Assembly (NCBI GenBank): GCA_910578555.1
Contig: CAJTPS010000001.1
Location: forward strand, 1-64,000
Direction of reading: 5' to 3'
DNA: 64,000 bases
Source of the DNA: an uncultured Lachnospiraceae bacterium
GTDB lineage: Bacteria > Bacillota > Clostridia > Lachnospirales > Lachnospiraceae
Below the pieces are notes generated by a model. The model saw only the letters and a program-made list of their open reading frames with translations. It was not told the origin of the DNA and ran no database searches. The position numbers were made by a program, and so were the translations under genes. How positions within the stretch are numbered: the stretch's first letter is position 1; every line of letters starts with the position of its first letter. This document shows, one piece after another, positions 35,558-45,209 of this stretch.

Positions 35558-37543
35558 ATGAACTTTAAACTGCACAGCGAATATCAGCCTACCGGCGACC
35601 AGCCGCAGGCGATCGAGGCATTAGTCAAAGGATTTAAGGAGGGCAATCAGTTCCAGACCTTATTAGGCGTTACCGGTTCCGGTAAGACTTTTACCATGGC
35701 GAACATCATACAGGCGCTGAACAAGCCCACTTTGGTAATAGCGCACAATAAGACCCTCGCCGGACAGCTCTACGGTGAGTTCAAGGAATTTTTCCCTGAA
35801 AACGCGGTGGAGTATTTCGTGTCCTATTACGACTATTATCAGCCGGAGGCTTATGTGCCTTCTACGGATACTTATATTGCGAAAGATTCTTCGATTAACG
35901 ATGAGATCGACAAGCTCAGGCTGTCCGCAACGGCGTCTCTGACCGAGCGTAAGGATGTGGTGGTGGTAGCCAGTGTATCCTGCATCTATGGTCTGGGAAG
36001 TCCGGAGGAATATGCGGGGATGAGTATGTCTCTGCGCCCCGGTATGTGTAAGGATCGTGACGATGTGATCCGCGGACTGATCGATATGCAGTATAATCGA
36101 AATGATCTGGATCTGGATCGCTGCTGCTTCCGCGTGCGGGGAGACGTTGTGGAGGTGTATCCCGCGCAGGGCGGCGATTATCTGATCCGCATCGAGTTCT
36201 TTGGGGATGAGATCGACCGCATCGCGCAGACTGACCCGTTGACGGGGCAGGTCCATGCGACGCTGGAGCATGTGATGATCTACCCGGCGTCTCATTATGT
36301 GGTGGCGCAGGAGAAGATTCAGACTGCCTGTAAGGAGATTGAGAAAGAACTGGAAGGGAGGGTAAAGTACTTTAAGAGCGAGGATAAGCTTTTAGAGGCA
36401 CAGCGTATTTCGGAGCGCACGAATTTTGATATTGAGATGCTCAGGGAGACCGGTTTCTGTTCCGGCATCGAGAATTACTCGCGGCATTTGAACGGTATGG
36501 AGGAGGGGGCTCCCCCGTTTACTTTACTGGATTATTTTACCGATGATTTTCTGATTATTATAGATGAGTCGCATATGACGATCCCGCAGATACGCGGCAT
36601 GTACGCGGGCGACCGGTCCCGCAAGAATACGCTTGTGGATTACGGCTTCCGCCTGCCGTCCGCACTGGACAACAGACCGCTTAATTTCGGGGAGTTTGAA
36701 CAGCATATCGACCAGATGCTCTTTGTATCCGCCACGCCGTCCGAATATGAGACGGCGCATGAACTTTTCCGGACGGAACAGATCATCCGGCCTACGGGAC
36801 TGCTGGACCCGGAGGTGGACGTGCGGCCTGTGGAGGGACAGATTGACGATTTGATCTCCGAGATCAATCGGGAAGTGGCAAATCACCATAAAGTTCTGGT
36901 TACCACGCTCACGAAGCGTATGGCGGAAGATCTGACAAGCTACATGAATGATGTGGGAATCCGCGTGAAGTACCTGCACTCTGACGTGGACACGCTGGAA
37001 CGTGCGGAGATCATCCGGGATATGCGGCTGGATGTGTTCGATGTGCTGGTTGGCATTAATCTGCTGCGGGAAGGACTGGATATTCCGGAGATTACACTGG
37101 TCGCGATACTGGATGCGGATAAGGAAGGCTTCCTGCGTTCCGAGACATCTCTGATCCAGACGATCGGCCGCGCCGCGCGTAATGCGGAGGGGCATGTCAT
37201 TATGTATGCCGATAACATGACGGATTCCATGCGGGCGGCAATCACGGAGACGAACCGGAGGCGTGAGATCCAGCAGCAGTATAATGAGGAGCACGGGATT
37301 ACGCCGCAGACGATTCAGAAGGCGGTCCGGGATCTGATCAGCATATCCAGGACGATCGAGAAAGAAAAGCTGCGGTTTGAGAAAGATCCGGAATCCATGA
37401 GCAGGCAGGAACTGGAGAAGCTGATTAAGGAGGTAGAGAAGCAGATGAAGAAGGCGGCTGCGGATCTGAACTTCGAGGCGGCGGCAGAACTGCGTGACCG
37501 CATGACGGATTTGAAGGGGAAGCTGAGGGATTTTGATAAGTAA
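35558..37543 (+). CDS. uvrB: excinuclease ABC subunit B
   Basis: UvrB is the helicase-like damage-verification subunit of nucleotide excision repair. The 661-residue length is normal. Visible are Walker A (GVTGSGKTFT), the beta-hairpin YYDYYQPEAYVP, DESH, the helicase motifs around LREGLDIPE and QTIGRAARN, and a C-terminal UVR domain that contacts UvrC. It is the first gene of a LexA-controlled uvrB-uvrA operon. Confidence 0.97.
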   Translation: MNFKLHSEYQPTGDQPQAIEALVKGFKEGNQFQTLLGVTGSGKTFTMANIIQALNKPTLVIAHNKTLAGQLYGEFKEFFPENAVEYFVSYYDYYQPEAYVPSTDTYIAKDSSINDEIDKLRLSATASLTERKDVVVVASVSCIYGLGSPEEYAGMSMSLRPGMCKDRDDVIRGLIDMQYNRNDLDLDRCCFRVRGDVVEVYPAQGGDYLIRIEFFGDEIDRIAQTDPLTGQVHATLEHVMIYPASHYVVAQEKIQTACKEIEKELEGRVKYFKSEDKLLEAQRISERTNFDIEMLRETGFCSGIENYSRHLNGMEEGAPPFTLLDYFTDDFLIIIDESHMTIPQIRGMYAGDRSRKNTLVDYGFRLPSALDNRPLNFGEFEQHIDQMLFVSATPSEYETAHELFRTEQIIRPTGLLDPEVDVRPVEGQIDDLISEINREVANHHKVLVTTLTKRMAEDLTSYMNDVGIRVKYLHSDVDTLERAEIIRDMRLDVFDVLVGINLLREGLDIPEITLVAILDADKEGFLRSETSLIQTIGRAARNAEGHVIMYADNMTDSMRAAITETNRRREIQQQYNEEHGITPQTIQKAVRDLISISRTIEKEKLRFEKDPESMSRQELEKLIKEVEKQMKKAAADLNFEAAAELRDRMTDLKGKLRDFDK

Positions 37544-37545
37544 TA

Positions 37546-37569
37546 GCGTGAATAAAATATTATTCACGC
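37546..37569 (+). repeat. hairpin between uvrB and uvrA
   Basis: GCGTGAATA (37546-37554) pairs with TATTCACGC (37561-37569). The arm closely resembles the first stem after RNase J (GCGTGAACG). There is no T-run, so it may protect or process the uvrBA transcript rather than end it. Confidence 0.55.
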
Positions 37570-37613
37570 ATTAGTATAAATAATTTTTCACATGCGTAGA
37601 AATGAGGATGAAT

Positions 37614-40490
37614 ATGTCAGATACGATTAAGATGCGTCCGCGGGAATATATTAAGATTCGCGGGGCAAATGAACATAACTTAAAGAATTTAAACGTAGAT
37701 ATTCCGAGAAACGAGTTTGTCGTCCTCACGGGACTGTCCGGCTCGGGCAAGTCTTCGCTTGCTTTCGACACGATCTATGCCGAGGGACAGAGAAGATATA
37801 TGGAGTCTCTGTCTTCCTATGCGAGACAATTCTTAGGACAGATGGAGAAGCCCAATGTGGAGAGGATAGAAGGGCTGTCTCCGGCGATCTCCATTGATCA
37901 GAAATCGACCAACAGAAATCCCCGTTCTACGGTGGGTACGGTGACGGAGATCTATGATTATTTCAGACTGCTGTATGCGAGAATCGGCATTCCACATTGT
38001 CCGAAGTGCGGACGGGAGATCAGGCGGCAGACGGTAGACCAGATCGTGGATCAGATCCTGACCATGCCGGAGGGAACGAAGATACAGCTTCTTGCACCGG
38101 TCGTGCGGGGCAGGAAGGGTGAACATGCCAAGGTGTTCGAACGCGCGAAGAAAAGCGGCTATGTGCGTGTGCGCGTGGACGGCAATCTGTACGATCTGTC
38201 CGAAGAGATTCCGATGGAGAAGAATATCAAACATAATATAGAGATTATCGTGGACCGCCTTGTTGTGAAAGAGGGCATAGAGAGACGCCTGACGGATTCT
38301 ATCGAGAATGTCTTTGCATTGGCGGAAGGGCAGATGGTACTGGATGTGATCGACGGTGAGTCGGTGAACTTCAGCCAGAATTTTGCCTGTCCCGACTGCG
38401 GGATCAGCATTGGAGAGATTGAGCCGAGAAGCTTTTCTTTTAATAATCCGTTTGGCGCCTGTCCGGAATGTTTCGGACTGGGATATAAGATGGAGTTTGA
38501 CATTGATCTGATGATTCCCGACAAGAGCCTCAGTCTGAGTCAGGGAGCGATCACCTCTATGGGATGGCAGTCGAGCGGCTCGGAGGGGAGCTTTACGAAT
38601 GCGCTTCTGCAGGCGCTTGCCAAGACTTATAAATTCAGTCTGGACACGCCGTATGAACAGCTTTCGCAGCAGGCACAGGACGTTATATGCTACGGTACCG
38701 ACGGCAGGAAAGTGGACGTCTACTATGAGGGTCAGAGAGGCAAGGGCGTTTATCCGATTGCTTTTGAAGGTCTGATCAAGAACATGGAACGGAAATACCG
38801 GGAGACCGGATCTGATTTGATTAAGCAGGAATATGAGAGCTATATGCGTATCACGCCCTGTAAAGAATGTAAAGGCATGCGCCTGAAGAAGGAGTCACTG
38901 GCAGTGACCGTCTGTGATAAGAACATTTATGAGATTACTTCCGTATCCATCAAGAATCTGCATGCCTTCATAGGGGATATGAAACTGACGTCCCAGCAGG
39001 AATTGATCGGAAAACGCATATTAAAGGAGATTCGTGCCCGTGTCGGGTTCCTGATGGAAGTCGGTCTGGAGTACCTGTCGCTTTCCAGAGCAACCGGAAG
39101 TCTGTCCGGCGGCGAGGCGCAGCGAATCCGTCTGGCAACGCAGATCGGTTCCGGTCTGGTGGGCGTCTGCTATATTCTGGACGAGCCCAGCATCGGACTG
39201 CACCAGAGAGATAATGACAAGCTGATCGCGGCGCTCAAGAATCTGAAAGACCTGGGCAATACGCTGATCGTGGTGGAGCATGACGAGGATACGATGCTGG
39301 CGGCGGATCATGTTGTGGATATCGGTCCGGGGGCAGGTTCTCACGGTGGAGAAGTGGTAGCGCAGGGCACGGCGGAGGAGATCATGCAGGTGGAGGAATC
39401 CATTACTGGACAGTACCTTAGCGGCAGATTACAGATCCCCGTACCGTCCAAGAGAAGAAAACCTGCGGGCTATCTGACTGTCAAAGGTGCCGAAGAGAAC
39501 AATCTGAAGAAAATAGATGTGAAGATTCCGCTTGGTATCATGACTTGCGTGACCGGTGTGTCCGGTTCGGGCAAAAGCTCTCTGGTCAACGAAATTCTCT
39601 ACAAACATCTGGCAAGAGATTTAAACCGGGCGCGCTGCATTCCCGGAAGACACCTTAAGATCGAAGGAATTGAACAGTTAGATAAGGTGATTGACATCGA
39701 CCAGTCACCGATCGGCAGGACGCCGAGATCAAATCCGGCTACTTATACAGGGGTGTTTGATCAGATCAGGGATTTGTTTGCTTCGACCCAGGACGCGAAA
39801 GCAAGGGGATATAAGAAAGGCCGTTTCAGCTTTAACGTGAAAGGCGGACGATGCGAGGCGTGCGGCGGCGACGGCATCATTAAGATTGAGATGCATTTCC
39901 TGCCGGATGTGTACGTGCCCTGCGAAGTGTGCGGCGGCAAGCGGTATAACAGAGAGACGCTGGAAGTCAAGTATAAGGGCAAGAGCATATTTGACGTACT
40001 GGATATGACGGTGGAAGAGGCAGTGCCGTTCTTTGAAAATCTGCCTTCCATCCGTCGTAAGATAGAGACTTTATATGATGTGGGACTGTCCTATGTGAAA
40101 CTCGGTCAGCCGTCTACCACATTATCCGGCGGTGAGGCACAGCGTATTAAGCTGGCGACGGAACTGAGCAAGCGCAGCACGGGCAGGACGATTTATATCC
40201 TGGACGAGCCTACGACCGGGCTCCACTTTGCGGATGTGCACAAGCTGGTGGATATTCTGCATAAGCTGGCAGAAGGCGGCAATACGGTGGTGGTGATCGA
40301 GCATAATCTGGATGTGATCAAGACGGCGGACTACATTATTGATATGGGCCCGGAGGGCGGTGACGGCGGCGGAACTGTAATCGCACAGGGCACGCCGGAG
40401 AAGATTGCACAGAATCCTGATTCCTATACAGGTATCTATGTGAAGAAGATGCTGGAAAAGATGTCACCAAATGAGGAAAAACTGACATGA
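37614..40490 (+). CDS. uvrA: excinuclease ABC subunit A
   Basis: UvrA is the damage-recognition ATPase of nucleotide excision repair. ATG 37614 follows GAGGATG at good spacing and gives 958 residues; the ATG at 37602 is too close to any ribosome site. Two ABC modules are present (GLSGSGKSS and GVSGSGKSS, each with an LSGGEAQRI signature). Zinc-binding Cys clusters are visible at CPKCG, CPDCG/CPECFG and CEACGGDG/CEVCGG. Confidence 0.97.
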   Translation: MSDTIKMRPREYIKIRGANEHNLKNLNVDIPRNEFVVLTGLSGSGKSSLAFDTIYAEGQRRYMESLSSYARQFLGQMEKPNVERIEGLSPAISIDQKSTNRNPRSTVGTVTEIYDYFRLLYARIGIPHCPKCGREIRRQTVDQIVDQILTMPEGTKIQLLAPVVRGRKGEHAKVFERAKKSGYVRVRVDGNLYDLSEEIPMEKNIKHNIEIIVDRLVVKEGIERRLTDSIENVFALAEGQMVLDVIDGESVNFSQNFACPDCGISIGEIEPRSFSFNNPFGACPECFGLGYKMEFDIDLMIPDKSLSLSQGAITSMGWQSSGSEGSFTNALLQALAKTYKFSLDTPYEQLSQQAQDVICYGTDGRKVDVYYEGQRGKGVYPIAFEGLIKNMERKYRETGSDLIKQEYESYMRITPCKECKGMRLKKESLAVTVCDKNIYEITSVSIKNLHAFIGDMKLTSQQELIGKRILKEIRARVGFLMEVGLEYLSLSRATGSLSGGEAQRIRLATQIGSGLVGVCYILDEPSIGLHQRDNDKLIAALKNLKDLGNTLIVVEHDEDTMLAADHVVDIGPGAGSHGGEVVAQGTAEEIMQVEESITGQYLSGRLQIPVPSKRRKPAGYLTVKGAEENNLKKIDVKIPLGIMTCVTGVSGSGKSSLVNEILYKHLARDLNRARCIPGRHLKIEGIEQLDKVIDIDQSPIGRTPRSNPATYTGVFDQIRDLFASTQDAKARGYKKGRFSFNVKGGRCEACGGDGIIKIEMHFLPDVYVPCEVCGGKRYNRETLEVKYKGKSIFDVLDMTVEEAVPFFENLPSIRRKIETLYDVGLSYVKLGQPSTTLSGGEAQRIKLATELSKRSTGRTIYILDEPTTGLHFADVHKLVDILHKLAEGGNTVVVIEHNLDVIKTADYIIDMGPEGGDGGGTVIAQGTPEKIAQNPDSYTGIYVKKMLEKMSPNEEKLT

Positions 40491-40588
40491 AAGACCTGGA
40501 AATACGCTTTATACCAGAGAAATGCATGACGATATATTAAGCGGGATGTAAATTGCGAAGCTACACACAGCCCGGGGAGGTCATGCCT

Positions 40589-41245
40589 ATGAATATTAGT
40601 ATGCGGGGGAATCAAAATTCTTTATACGGCGGCAATCTGTTTGCAGACCGCAGTTTAAAGAGCACACAGCAGAAAGCTACGCGGCAGGAAGAACGTGACA
40701 ATAAGATTGCTTTTTTTGAAAAACAGAAGGACAATCTGAAGAATATGCATTGTGAAACCGTGGATGAAATAGCGAAGAAACTTGAGATGTTTCATTCTTA
40801 CGAGGATCAGATTGCCGCGGCAAAAGTGGCTTATAACAATGAGCAGATGATGCATATGATGGATGAATCGCGGGAACGCGGCGAGAAGATTGCCGAGGCT
40901 GTGGAGAAAATGGAACCCAAGACGCCGGAAGAGAGATTGGAAGATCTTGCGGAAGAAGCGATGGGAATCGAGAGCGACGGCATTATGGAAGAACTGCAGG
41001 AAGTTGTCGAAGAAGTGCTGGAAGAGGCGGAGGAGATGCAGGATGACCTGAAAGACGTTCTTCCGGAAGAGGCAGATGTACAGGTTCAGGATGCTGGGAC
41101 GGGTGTGGATGTTTCGCAGACAGAGGATATTGTCAGAACCGTGCAGCAGAGTCAGGAGCCGCAGAGTTCTGTGGCGGACGCTTACCTGACACAATCCGAG
41201 GAATATGCCGCCCGATTATACAGACCTGTTGATGTCCGGCTTTGA
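40589..41245 (+). CDS. unknown acidic coiled-coil protein
   Basis: I do not recognise this 218-residue protein. ATG 40589 lies 8 bases after GGGGAGG; ATG 40583 is too close. There is no signal peptide or membrane segment. Residues about 25-110 are charged and helical. Residues about 110-165 are a strongly acidic coiled-coil stretch with repeated EE pairs, and the tail is Gln/Ser-rich, ending in ARLYRPVDVRL. It lies between uvrA and the mreB-flagellar block and has its own terminator, so it could be a cytoplasmic scaffold or a motility-associated protein. That is a guess from position. Confidence 0.75.
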   Translation: MNISMRGNQNSLYGGNLFADRSLKSTQQKATRQEERDNKIAFFEKQKDNLKNMHCETVDEIAKKLEMFHSYEDQIAAAKVAYNNEQMMHMMDESRERGEKIAEAVEKMEPKTPEERLEDLAEEAMGIESDGIMEELQEVVEEVLEEAEEMQDDLKDVLPEEADVQVQDAGTGVDVSQTEDIVRTVQQSQEPQSSVADAYLTQSEEYAARLYRPVDVRL

Positions 41246-41357
41246 GTACAGACCGGTTTTACCAATATCTGGCAGCAGAAATCTGTATTTTTTCTGCCTG
41301 ATGAGGTTAAGAAAAACAGCAGATGCGCCGATGAGATAAGCATAAGGCATGGAAGCC

Positions 41358-41395
41358 AAAAACAGGGCGGAAGGAACCGTTCTGTTTTTGGTGTT
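41358..41395 (+). terminator. terminator after the coiled-coil gene
   Basis: AAAAACAG (41358-41365) pairs with CTGTTTTT (41382-41389), with partial extension inward through GGCGG/CCGTT. T-rich sequence follows. The rest of the 41246-41526 gap holds the mreB promoter and nothing else I can call. Confidence 0.75.
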
Positions 41396-41428
41396 TTTCA
41401 TTTTTTTCAAAAATAATAATAAAAACCT

Positions 41429-41456
41429 TTGAAAAACCATTTCTTTAGGTTATAAT
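41429..41456 (+). promoter_or_regulatory. mreB/mbl promoter
   Basis: TTGAAA (41429-41434), a 16-base spacer and a perfect TATAAT (41451-41456) lie 70 bases before the start codon. Confidence 0.8.
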
Positions 41457-41526
41457 ATATCCAGCATATTGCGCTTATTTTTGGAAATTATTATAGAGAG
41501 ACCACGGGAAAGGGGATCGAAGGGAA

Positions 41527-42519
41527 ATGCAATACACAGATATTGGTATAGATTTGGGAACAGCCAGCATATTGGTATACATCAGGGGCAAGGGCGTTGT
41601 ATTGAAGGAGCCCTCTGTTGTTGCTTTCGATAGAGATACAAATAAGATCAAGGCAATCGGTGAGGATGCAAGACTGATGCTCGGAAGAACGCCGGGTAAC
41701 ATCGTTGCCGTAAGACCTTTGCGCCAGGGTGTTATCTCCGATTATCAGGTGACGGAGAAGATGATGAAGTATTTTATCCAGAAGGCTCTGGGTAAGAAGA
41801 CATTCCGGAAACCCAGGATCGCGGTATGTGTACCCAGCGGCGTTACGGAGGTAGAGAAGAAAGCGGTTGAAGATGCGACCTACCAGGCGGGAGCCCGGGA
41901 AGTGTCCATTATTGAGGAGCCGATTGCGGCAGCGATCGGTGCAGGCATAGATATCTCCAAGCCGTGCGGCAACATGATCGTGGATATCGGCGGCGGAACA
42001 TCGGATATTGCCGTTATTTCACTCGGCGGTACGGTGGTCAGCGCATCGATCAAGATCGCAGGAGACGATTTTGACGAGGCGATCGTGCGTTACATGCGTA
42101 AGAAACATAATCTGCTGATCGGTGAGAGAACGGCGGAGGATTTGAAAATAAAGATCGGTTCGGCGTTTAAGAGACCGGAAGTCGATTACATGGATGTCAG
42201 GGGACGTAATCTGGTAACAGGTCTGCCCCGCACCGTTAAGGTATCGTCTGAGGAGACAGAGGAAGCGCTGCATGAGACGACCGTACAGATCGTGGAGACG
42301 ATCCACAGTGTTCTGGAGAAGACGCCTCCGGAGCTTGCGGCGGATATTGCCGACAGGGGAATCGTACTTACCGGCGGCGGCAGCTTACTGAGAGGACTGG
42401 AAGATCTGATCGCGGCCAAGACCGGTATTAATACAATGACAGCGGAAGACCCGATGACGGCGGTTGCTGTCGGCACGGGTAAATATGTGGAATTTCTGGC
42501 GGGTTACCGCGAGGATTGA
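41527..42519 (+). CDS. mbl: MreB/Mbl rod-shape protein
   Basis: This is a bacterial actin that guides lateral wall synthesis. The 330 residues have the actin-fold ATP motifs (GIDLGTASILVYIRGKG, DIGGGTSDIAVISLGG, LTGGGSLLRGL). The gene is followed by two FlgF/FlgG-like genes, as B. subtilis mbl is by flhO and flhP. On that basis I call it Mbl-like; MreB or MreBH cannot be excluded. The symbol rests on synteny. Confidence 0.9.
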   Translation: MQYTDIGIDLGTASILVYIRGKGVVLKEPSVVAFDRDTNKIKAIGEDARLMLGRTPGNIVAVRPLRQGVISDYQVTEKMMKYFIQKALGKKTFRKPRIAVCVPSGVTEVEKKAVEDATYQAGAREVSIIEEPIAAAIGAGIDISKPCGNMIVDIGGGTSDIAVISLGGTVVSASIKIAGDDFDEAIVRYMRKKHNLLIGERTAEDLKIKIGSAFKRPEVDYMDVRGRNLVTGLPRTVKVSSEETEEALHETTVQIVETIHSVLEKTPPELAADIADRGIVLTGGGSLLRGLEDLIAAKTGINTMTAEDPMTAVAVGTGKYVEFLAGYRED

Positions 42520-42607
42520 TCTGTCGCGGACATGTCTGAGGGGCGGCTGTCCGTGGAAACAAATATGTCAGATGCTGGAGTGTGTCTGACGGGGAGGCGG
42601 AATACTT

Positions 42608-43654
42608 ATGCTTAAGGGATTGTACACAGCGTACACGGGAATGATTAATGAACAGCACAGAATGGATGTCATGACAAACAATCTGGCGAATGCGGATACG
42701 GTCGGCTATAAGAAGGAAGGATCTACAAGTCAGGCGTTTGACACCCTGCTGGCTTATAAGATCAAGGATCTGTCCGAGGCCGGGAATCTTCCGAAAGGAC
42801 TCGGAATCGGTAAGCGTCTGGATGAGGAACTGGTAGATAATCCGGACAGATGGGTGGAGCGGACCGGCGTGAATCTGGGTGTTAAGATCGGTGAGAATTA
42901 CACGGACTATTCGGAAGGACCGATGAAGGTGACGGGCGATACATTCGATTTCGCGCTGACGGACAGAGGATTTTTCCTGATAGAATATACGAATAAGGCG
43001 GATATCACTTCGGTGAAGTATACGCGCGACGGTAACTTTACCATGAATGCGCAGGGCTATCTGGTGACGCAGGACGGAGACTTTGTTCTGGATGAAGACA
43101 GACGCCGCATCAGGCTGGACCCGAATGATACGGAGATCGGCACCAACGTATACGGTGAAATATTCCAGAGCGGCAGCCGCGTGGCGAAGATCGGCGTGGT
43201 GGATTTTGAAGATTATGATATGCTGGAGCATTTCGGGGAGAACTTTTTCCAGATTGTAGACAGTGATGAGGTGAAGAACGCAGAGGCTGTATACCAGCGG
43301 GCGAGATCATACACCGCGATGGCGCAGAGAGCGTTGAACATTGCAAGGGCGCAGGATGCGGCGGACATAGATGAGAAGGAGGCTGCGCTGCAGGCGGCAC
43401 AGAACAGGGAAGCGGAAGCACAGCAGGCTTTAGAGGCGGCACGCAGTGACGACGATGCGGCGAAGCGGAGACTCGAACAGGAATCCGAGTCGCAGGTCAG
43501 AGCGGGTTATCTGGAGCAGTCGAATGTTTCCACGGTGACAGAGATGGTTAACATGATTGCGATTCAGAGACAGTACGACAGTAACCAGAAGGTGATCACT
43601 ACATATGACGATACACTGGAAATTGCGGTCAATCAGTTAGGTAAAGTCAGATAA
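42608..43654 (+). CDS. flagellar rod/hook-basal protein (FlhO/FlgF-like) with a helical insert
   Basis: The 348-residue protein belongs to the flagellar rod and hook family: N-terminal LKGLYTAYTGMINEQ...NNLANADTVGYKK, a middle beta domain, and a C-terminal GYLEQSNVSTVTEMVNMIAIQR. It should form part of the flagellar rod outside the membrane. Residues about 222-295 are an Ala/Glu/Gln/Arg-rich segment, predicted coiled coil (REAEAQQALEAARS), placed between the beta domain and the C-terminal helix. This accounts for the length excess over the usual 250-275 residues. It corresponds to flhO by position. Confidence 0.88.
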   Translation: MLKGLYTAYTGMINEQHRMDVMTNNLANADTVGYKKEGSTSQAFDTLLAYKIKDLSEAGNLPKGLGIGKRLDEELVDNPDRWVERTGVNLGVKIGENYTDYSEGPMKVTGDTFDFALTDRGFFLIEYTNKADITSVKYTRDGNFTMNAQGYLVTQDGDFVLDEDRRRIRLDPNDTEIGTNVYGEIFQSGSRVAKIGVVDFEDYDMLEHFGENFFQIVDSDEVKNAEAVYQRARSYTAMAQRALNIARAQDAADIDEKEAALQAAQNREAEAQQALEAARSDDDAAKRRLEQESESQVRAGYLEQSNVSTVTEMVNMIAIQRQYDSNQKVITTYDDTLEIAVNQLGKVR

Positions 43655-43778
43655 AAAATAAGGTAAGATGTTACAGACTGGCTATGCAGTATGCGTGACA
43701 GTGGGAAAGAAGACAGAACTGTCATGATAAAACAGTAATATAACATGTATAACATAATCAGATATAGGAGGCACAGAC

Positions 43779-44597
43779 ATGGTTAGAAGTTTATGGTCGG
43801 CAGCGACCGGAATGAATGCACAGCAGACGAATTTGGACACGATCGCCAATAATTTGGCGAACGTAAACTCAGTAGGTTATAAGACGCAGGTTGCACAGTT
43901 TAAGTCACTCCTGTATCAGAATCTGCAGGCTGTAACCACAACGGCGAACGGTGATCCGAAACCCACATCTTCACAGGTCGGTCTGGGTGTCCGTACATCG
44001 TCTATTAATTCCGTATTCAGACAGGGCAGCCTGATGGATGCCGACAGCGACACGGCTTTTGCGATCGAGGGTCACGGATTCTTCGCACTGCGCGGGGAGG
44101 ACGGTGAAACCTATTATACCAGAAACGGTGATTTTACATGGGCGTTAGGCAACAATCAGAGCATGATGCTGACAAATGCGGACGGACTTCCGGTACTGGA
44201 CTCTACGGGTCGTGCGATCGAACTGCCAAGAGCTTATATTGCAAGTAAACTTTCTATTACGGAAGACGGCCAGATCTGCTATCCTGATGAGGCGAATAAC
44301 CCGCAGCCCATTGGCAGAACTATCGGTACATTCCAGTTCAGCAATCCCGGCGGATTAAGGAGAGTCGGCGATACGCTGTTCGAGGTGACGGATGCCAGCG
44401 GTCGTGTGATCAATGAAGATACGAACCCGGATGTGGCTAAGAGCCGTATCATACAGGGATATCTGGAAGGCTCCAATGTGCAGGTAGCCAATGAGATGGT
44501 CAATATGATTATCACGCAGCGTGCGTATGAGATGAACTCCAAGGCGATCACGACTTCCGATTCCATGATGGAGACGGCAAATAATCTGAAGCGCTGA
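43779..44597 (+). CDS. flgG: flagellar basal-body rod protein FlgG-like (FlhP position)
   Basis: The 272 residues have the family length and both terminal signatures: SLWSAATGMNAQQTNLDTIANN at the start (written in part) and EGSNVQVANEMVNMI with RAYEMNSKAI at the end. It is exported by the flagellar type III system and forms the distal rod. ATAGGAGG precedes the start. The unmodified length contrasts with the insert in the previous gene. Confidence 0.92.
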   Translation: MVRSLWSAATGMNAQQTNLDTIANNLANVNSVGYKTQVAQFKSLLYQNLQAVTTTANGDPKPTSSQVGLGVRTSSINSVFRQGSLMDADSDTAFAIEGHGFFALRGEDGETYYTRNGDFTWALGNNQSMMLTNADGLPVLDSTGRAIELPRAYIASKLSITEDGQICYPDEANNPQPIGRTIGTFQFSNPGGLRRVGDTLFEVTDASGRVINEDTNPDVAKSRIIQGYLEGSNVQVANEMVNMIITQRAYEMNSKAITTSDSMMETANNLKR

Positions 44598-44706
44598 TAG
44601 CAGGAAAGCGGTCATAGATTAAAATAAGTCTGATGACTTTATCTTTTAACCGGCAATTGTGTCTGAGACGCAAACCGGCAGGTTATGGAAAGGCATGGAG
44701 GTCAAT

Positions 44707-45066
44707 ATGGATTTAACAGGATTAGGGAAATATACGGACTATATGACAGATACGAACAGAATTGCTACGGAGAATCTGCAGAGTCATCTGGAGAATACGG
44801 CGAAGGCGCAGGGAACGGATGATGACGCACTGTTAGATGCCTGTAAACAGTTTGAGGCTTATCTCTGGGAGCAGGTTTATAAAGAGATGGAGAAGACGAC
44901 CAAACTCTTTGGCGATGACGATGATGAAGAAGGCTATGGCTCTAATATGGTAGACTGCTTTAAAGATGAAGCGATCAGGCAGATTTCCGAGCAGACAGCG
45001 ACTGAAAAGTCTAATTCTTTAGCGCATATGCTGTATGAACAGGCGAAACGCAATTACGAAATGTAA
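44707..45066 (+). CDS. rod-binding protein (FlgJ N-terminal domain type)
   Basis: The 119-residue protein starts at ATG 44707 after ATGGAGG. The core DDALLDACKQFEAYLWEQV and the later DEAIRQISEQ...LAHMLYEQ match the rod-binding domain of FlgJ. The muramidase domain of proteobacterial FlgJ is absent, as usual in Firmicutes. It probably caps or scaffolds rod assembly. It closes the mbl-flagellar block, and a terminator follows. Confidence 0.88.
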   Translation: MDLTGLGKYTDYMTDTNRIATENLQSHLENTAKAQGTDDDALLDACKQFEAYLWEQVYKEMEKTTKLFGDDDDEEGYGSNMVDCFKDEAIRQISEQTATEKSNSLAHMLYEQAKRNYEM

Positions 45067-45109
45067 AATGTCGCAAGGTCGAACTATAACAAATATTCAA
45101 ATTAAGGGT

Positions 45110-45140
45110 GGGCTGCCTGTTCCGGCAGCCCGCTGTTGTC
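45110..45140 (+). terminator. terminator after the flagellar block
   Basis: GGGCTGCC (45110-45117) pairs with GGCAGCCC (45124-45131) around TGTTCC, followed by GCTGTTGTCTT. Confidence 0.65.
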
Positions 45141-45209
45141 TTCGGATTCTCATATAGGCATATCTACAGTAATACAATTCAGCTCGATGACAGAAAGTAT
45201 CGTGGACAG

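Noticed and set aside
36524..37567. Minus-strand ORF of 347 codons opposite uvrB
   Set aside because: It is antisense to conserved uvrB sequence and is explained by codon bias of the real gene.
41216..41440. Minus-strand ORF of 74 codons with a hydrophobic stretch
   Set aside because: It overlaps a + strand terminator and the end of the coiled-coil gene and has no ribosome site.
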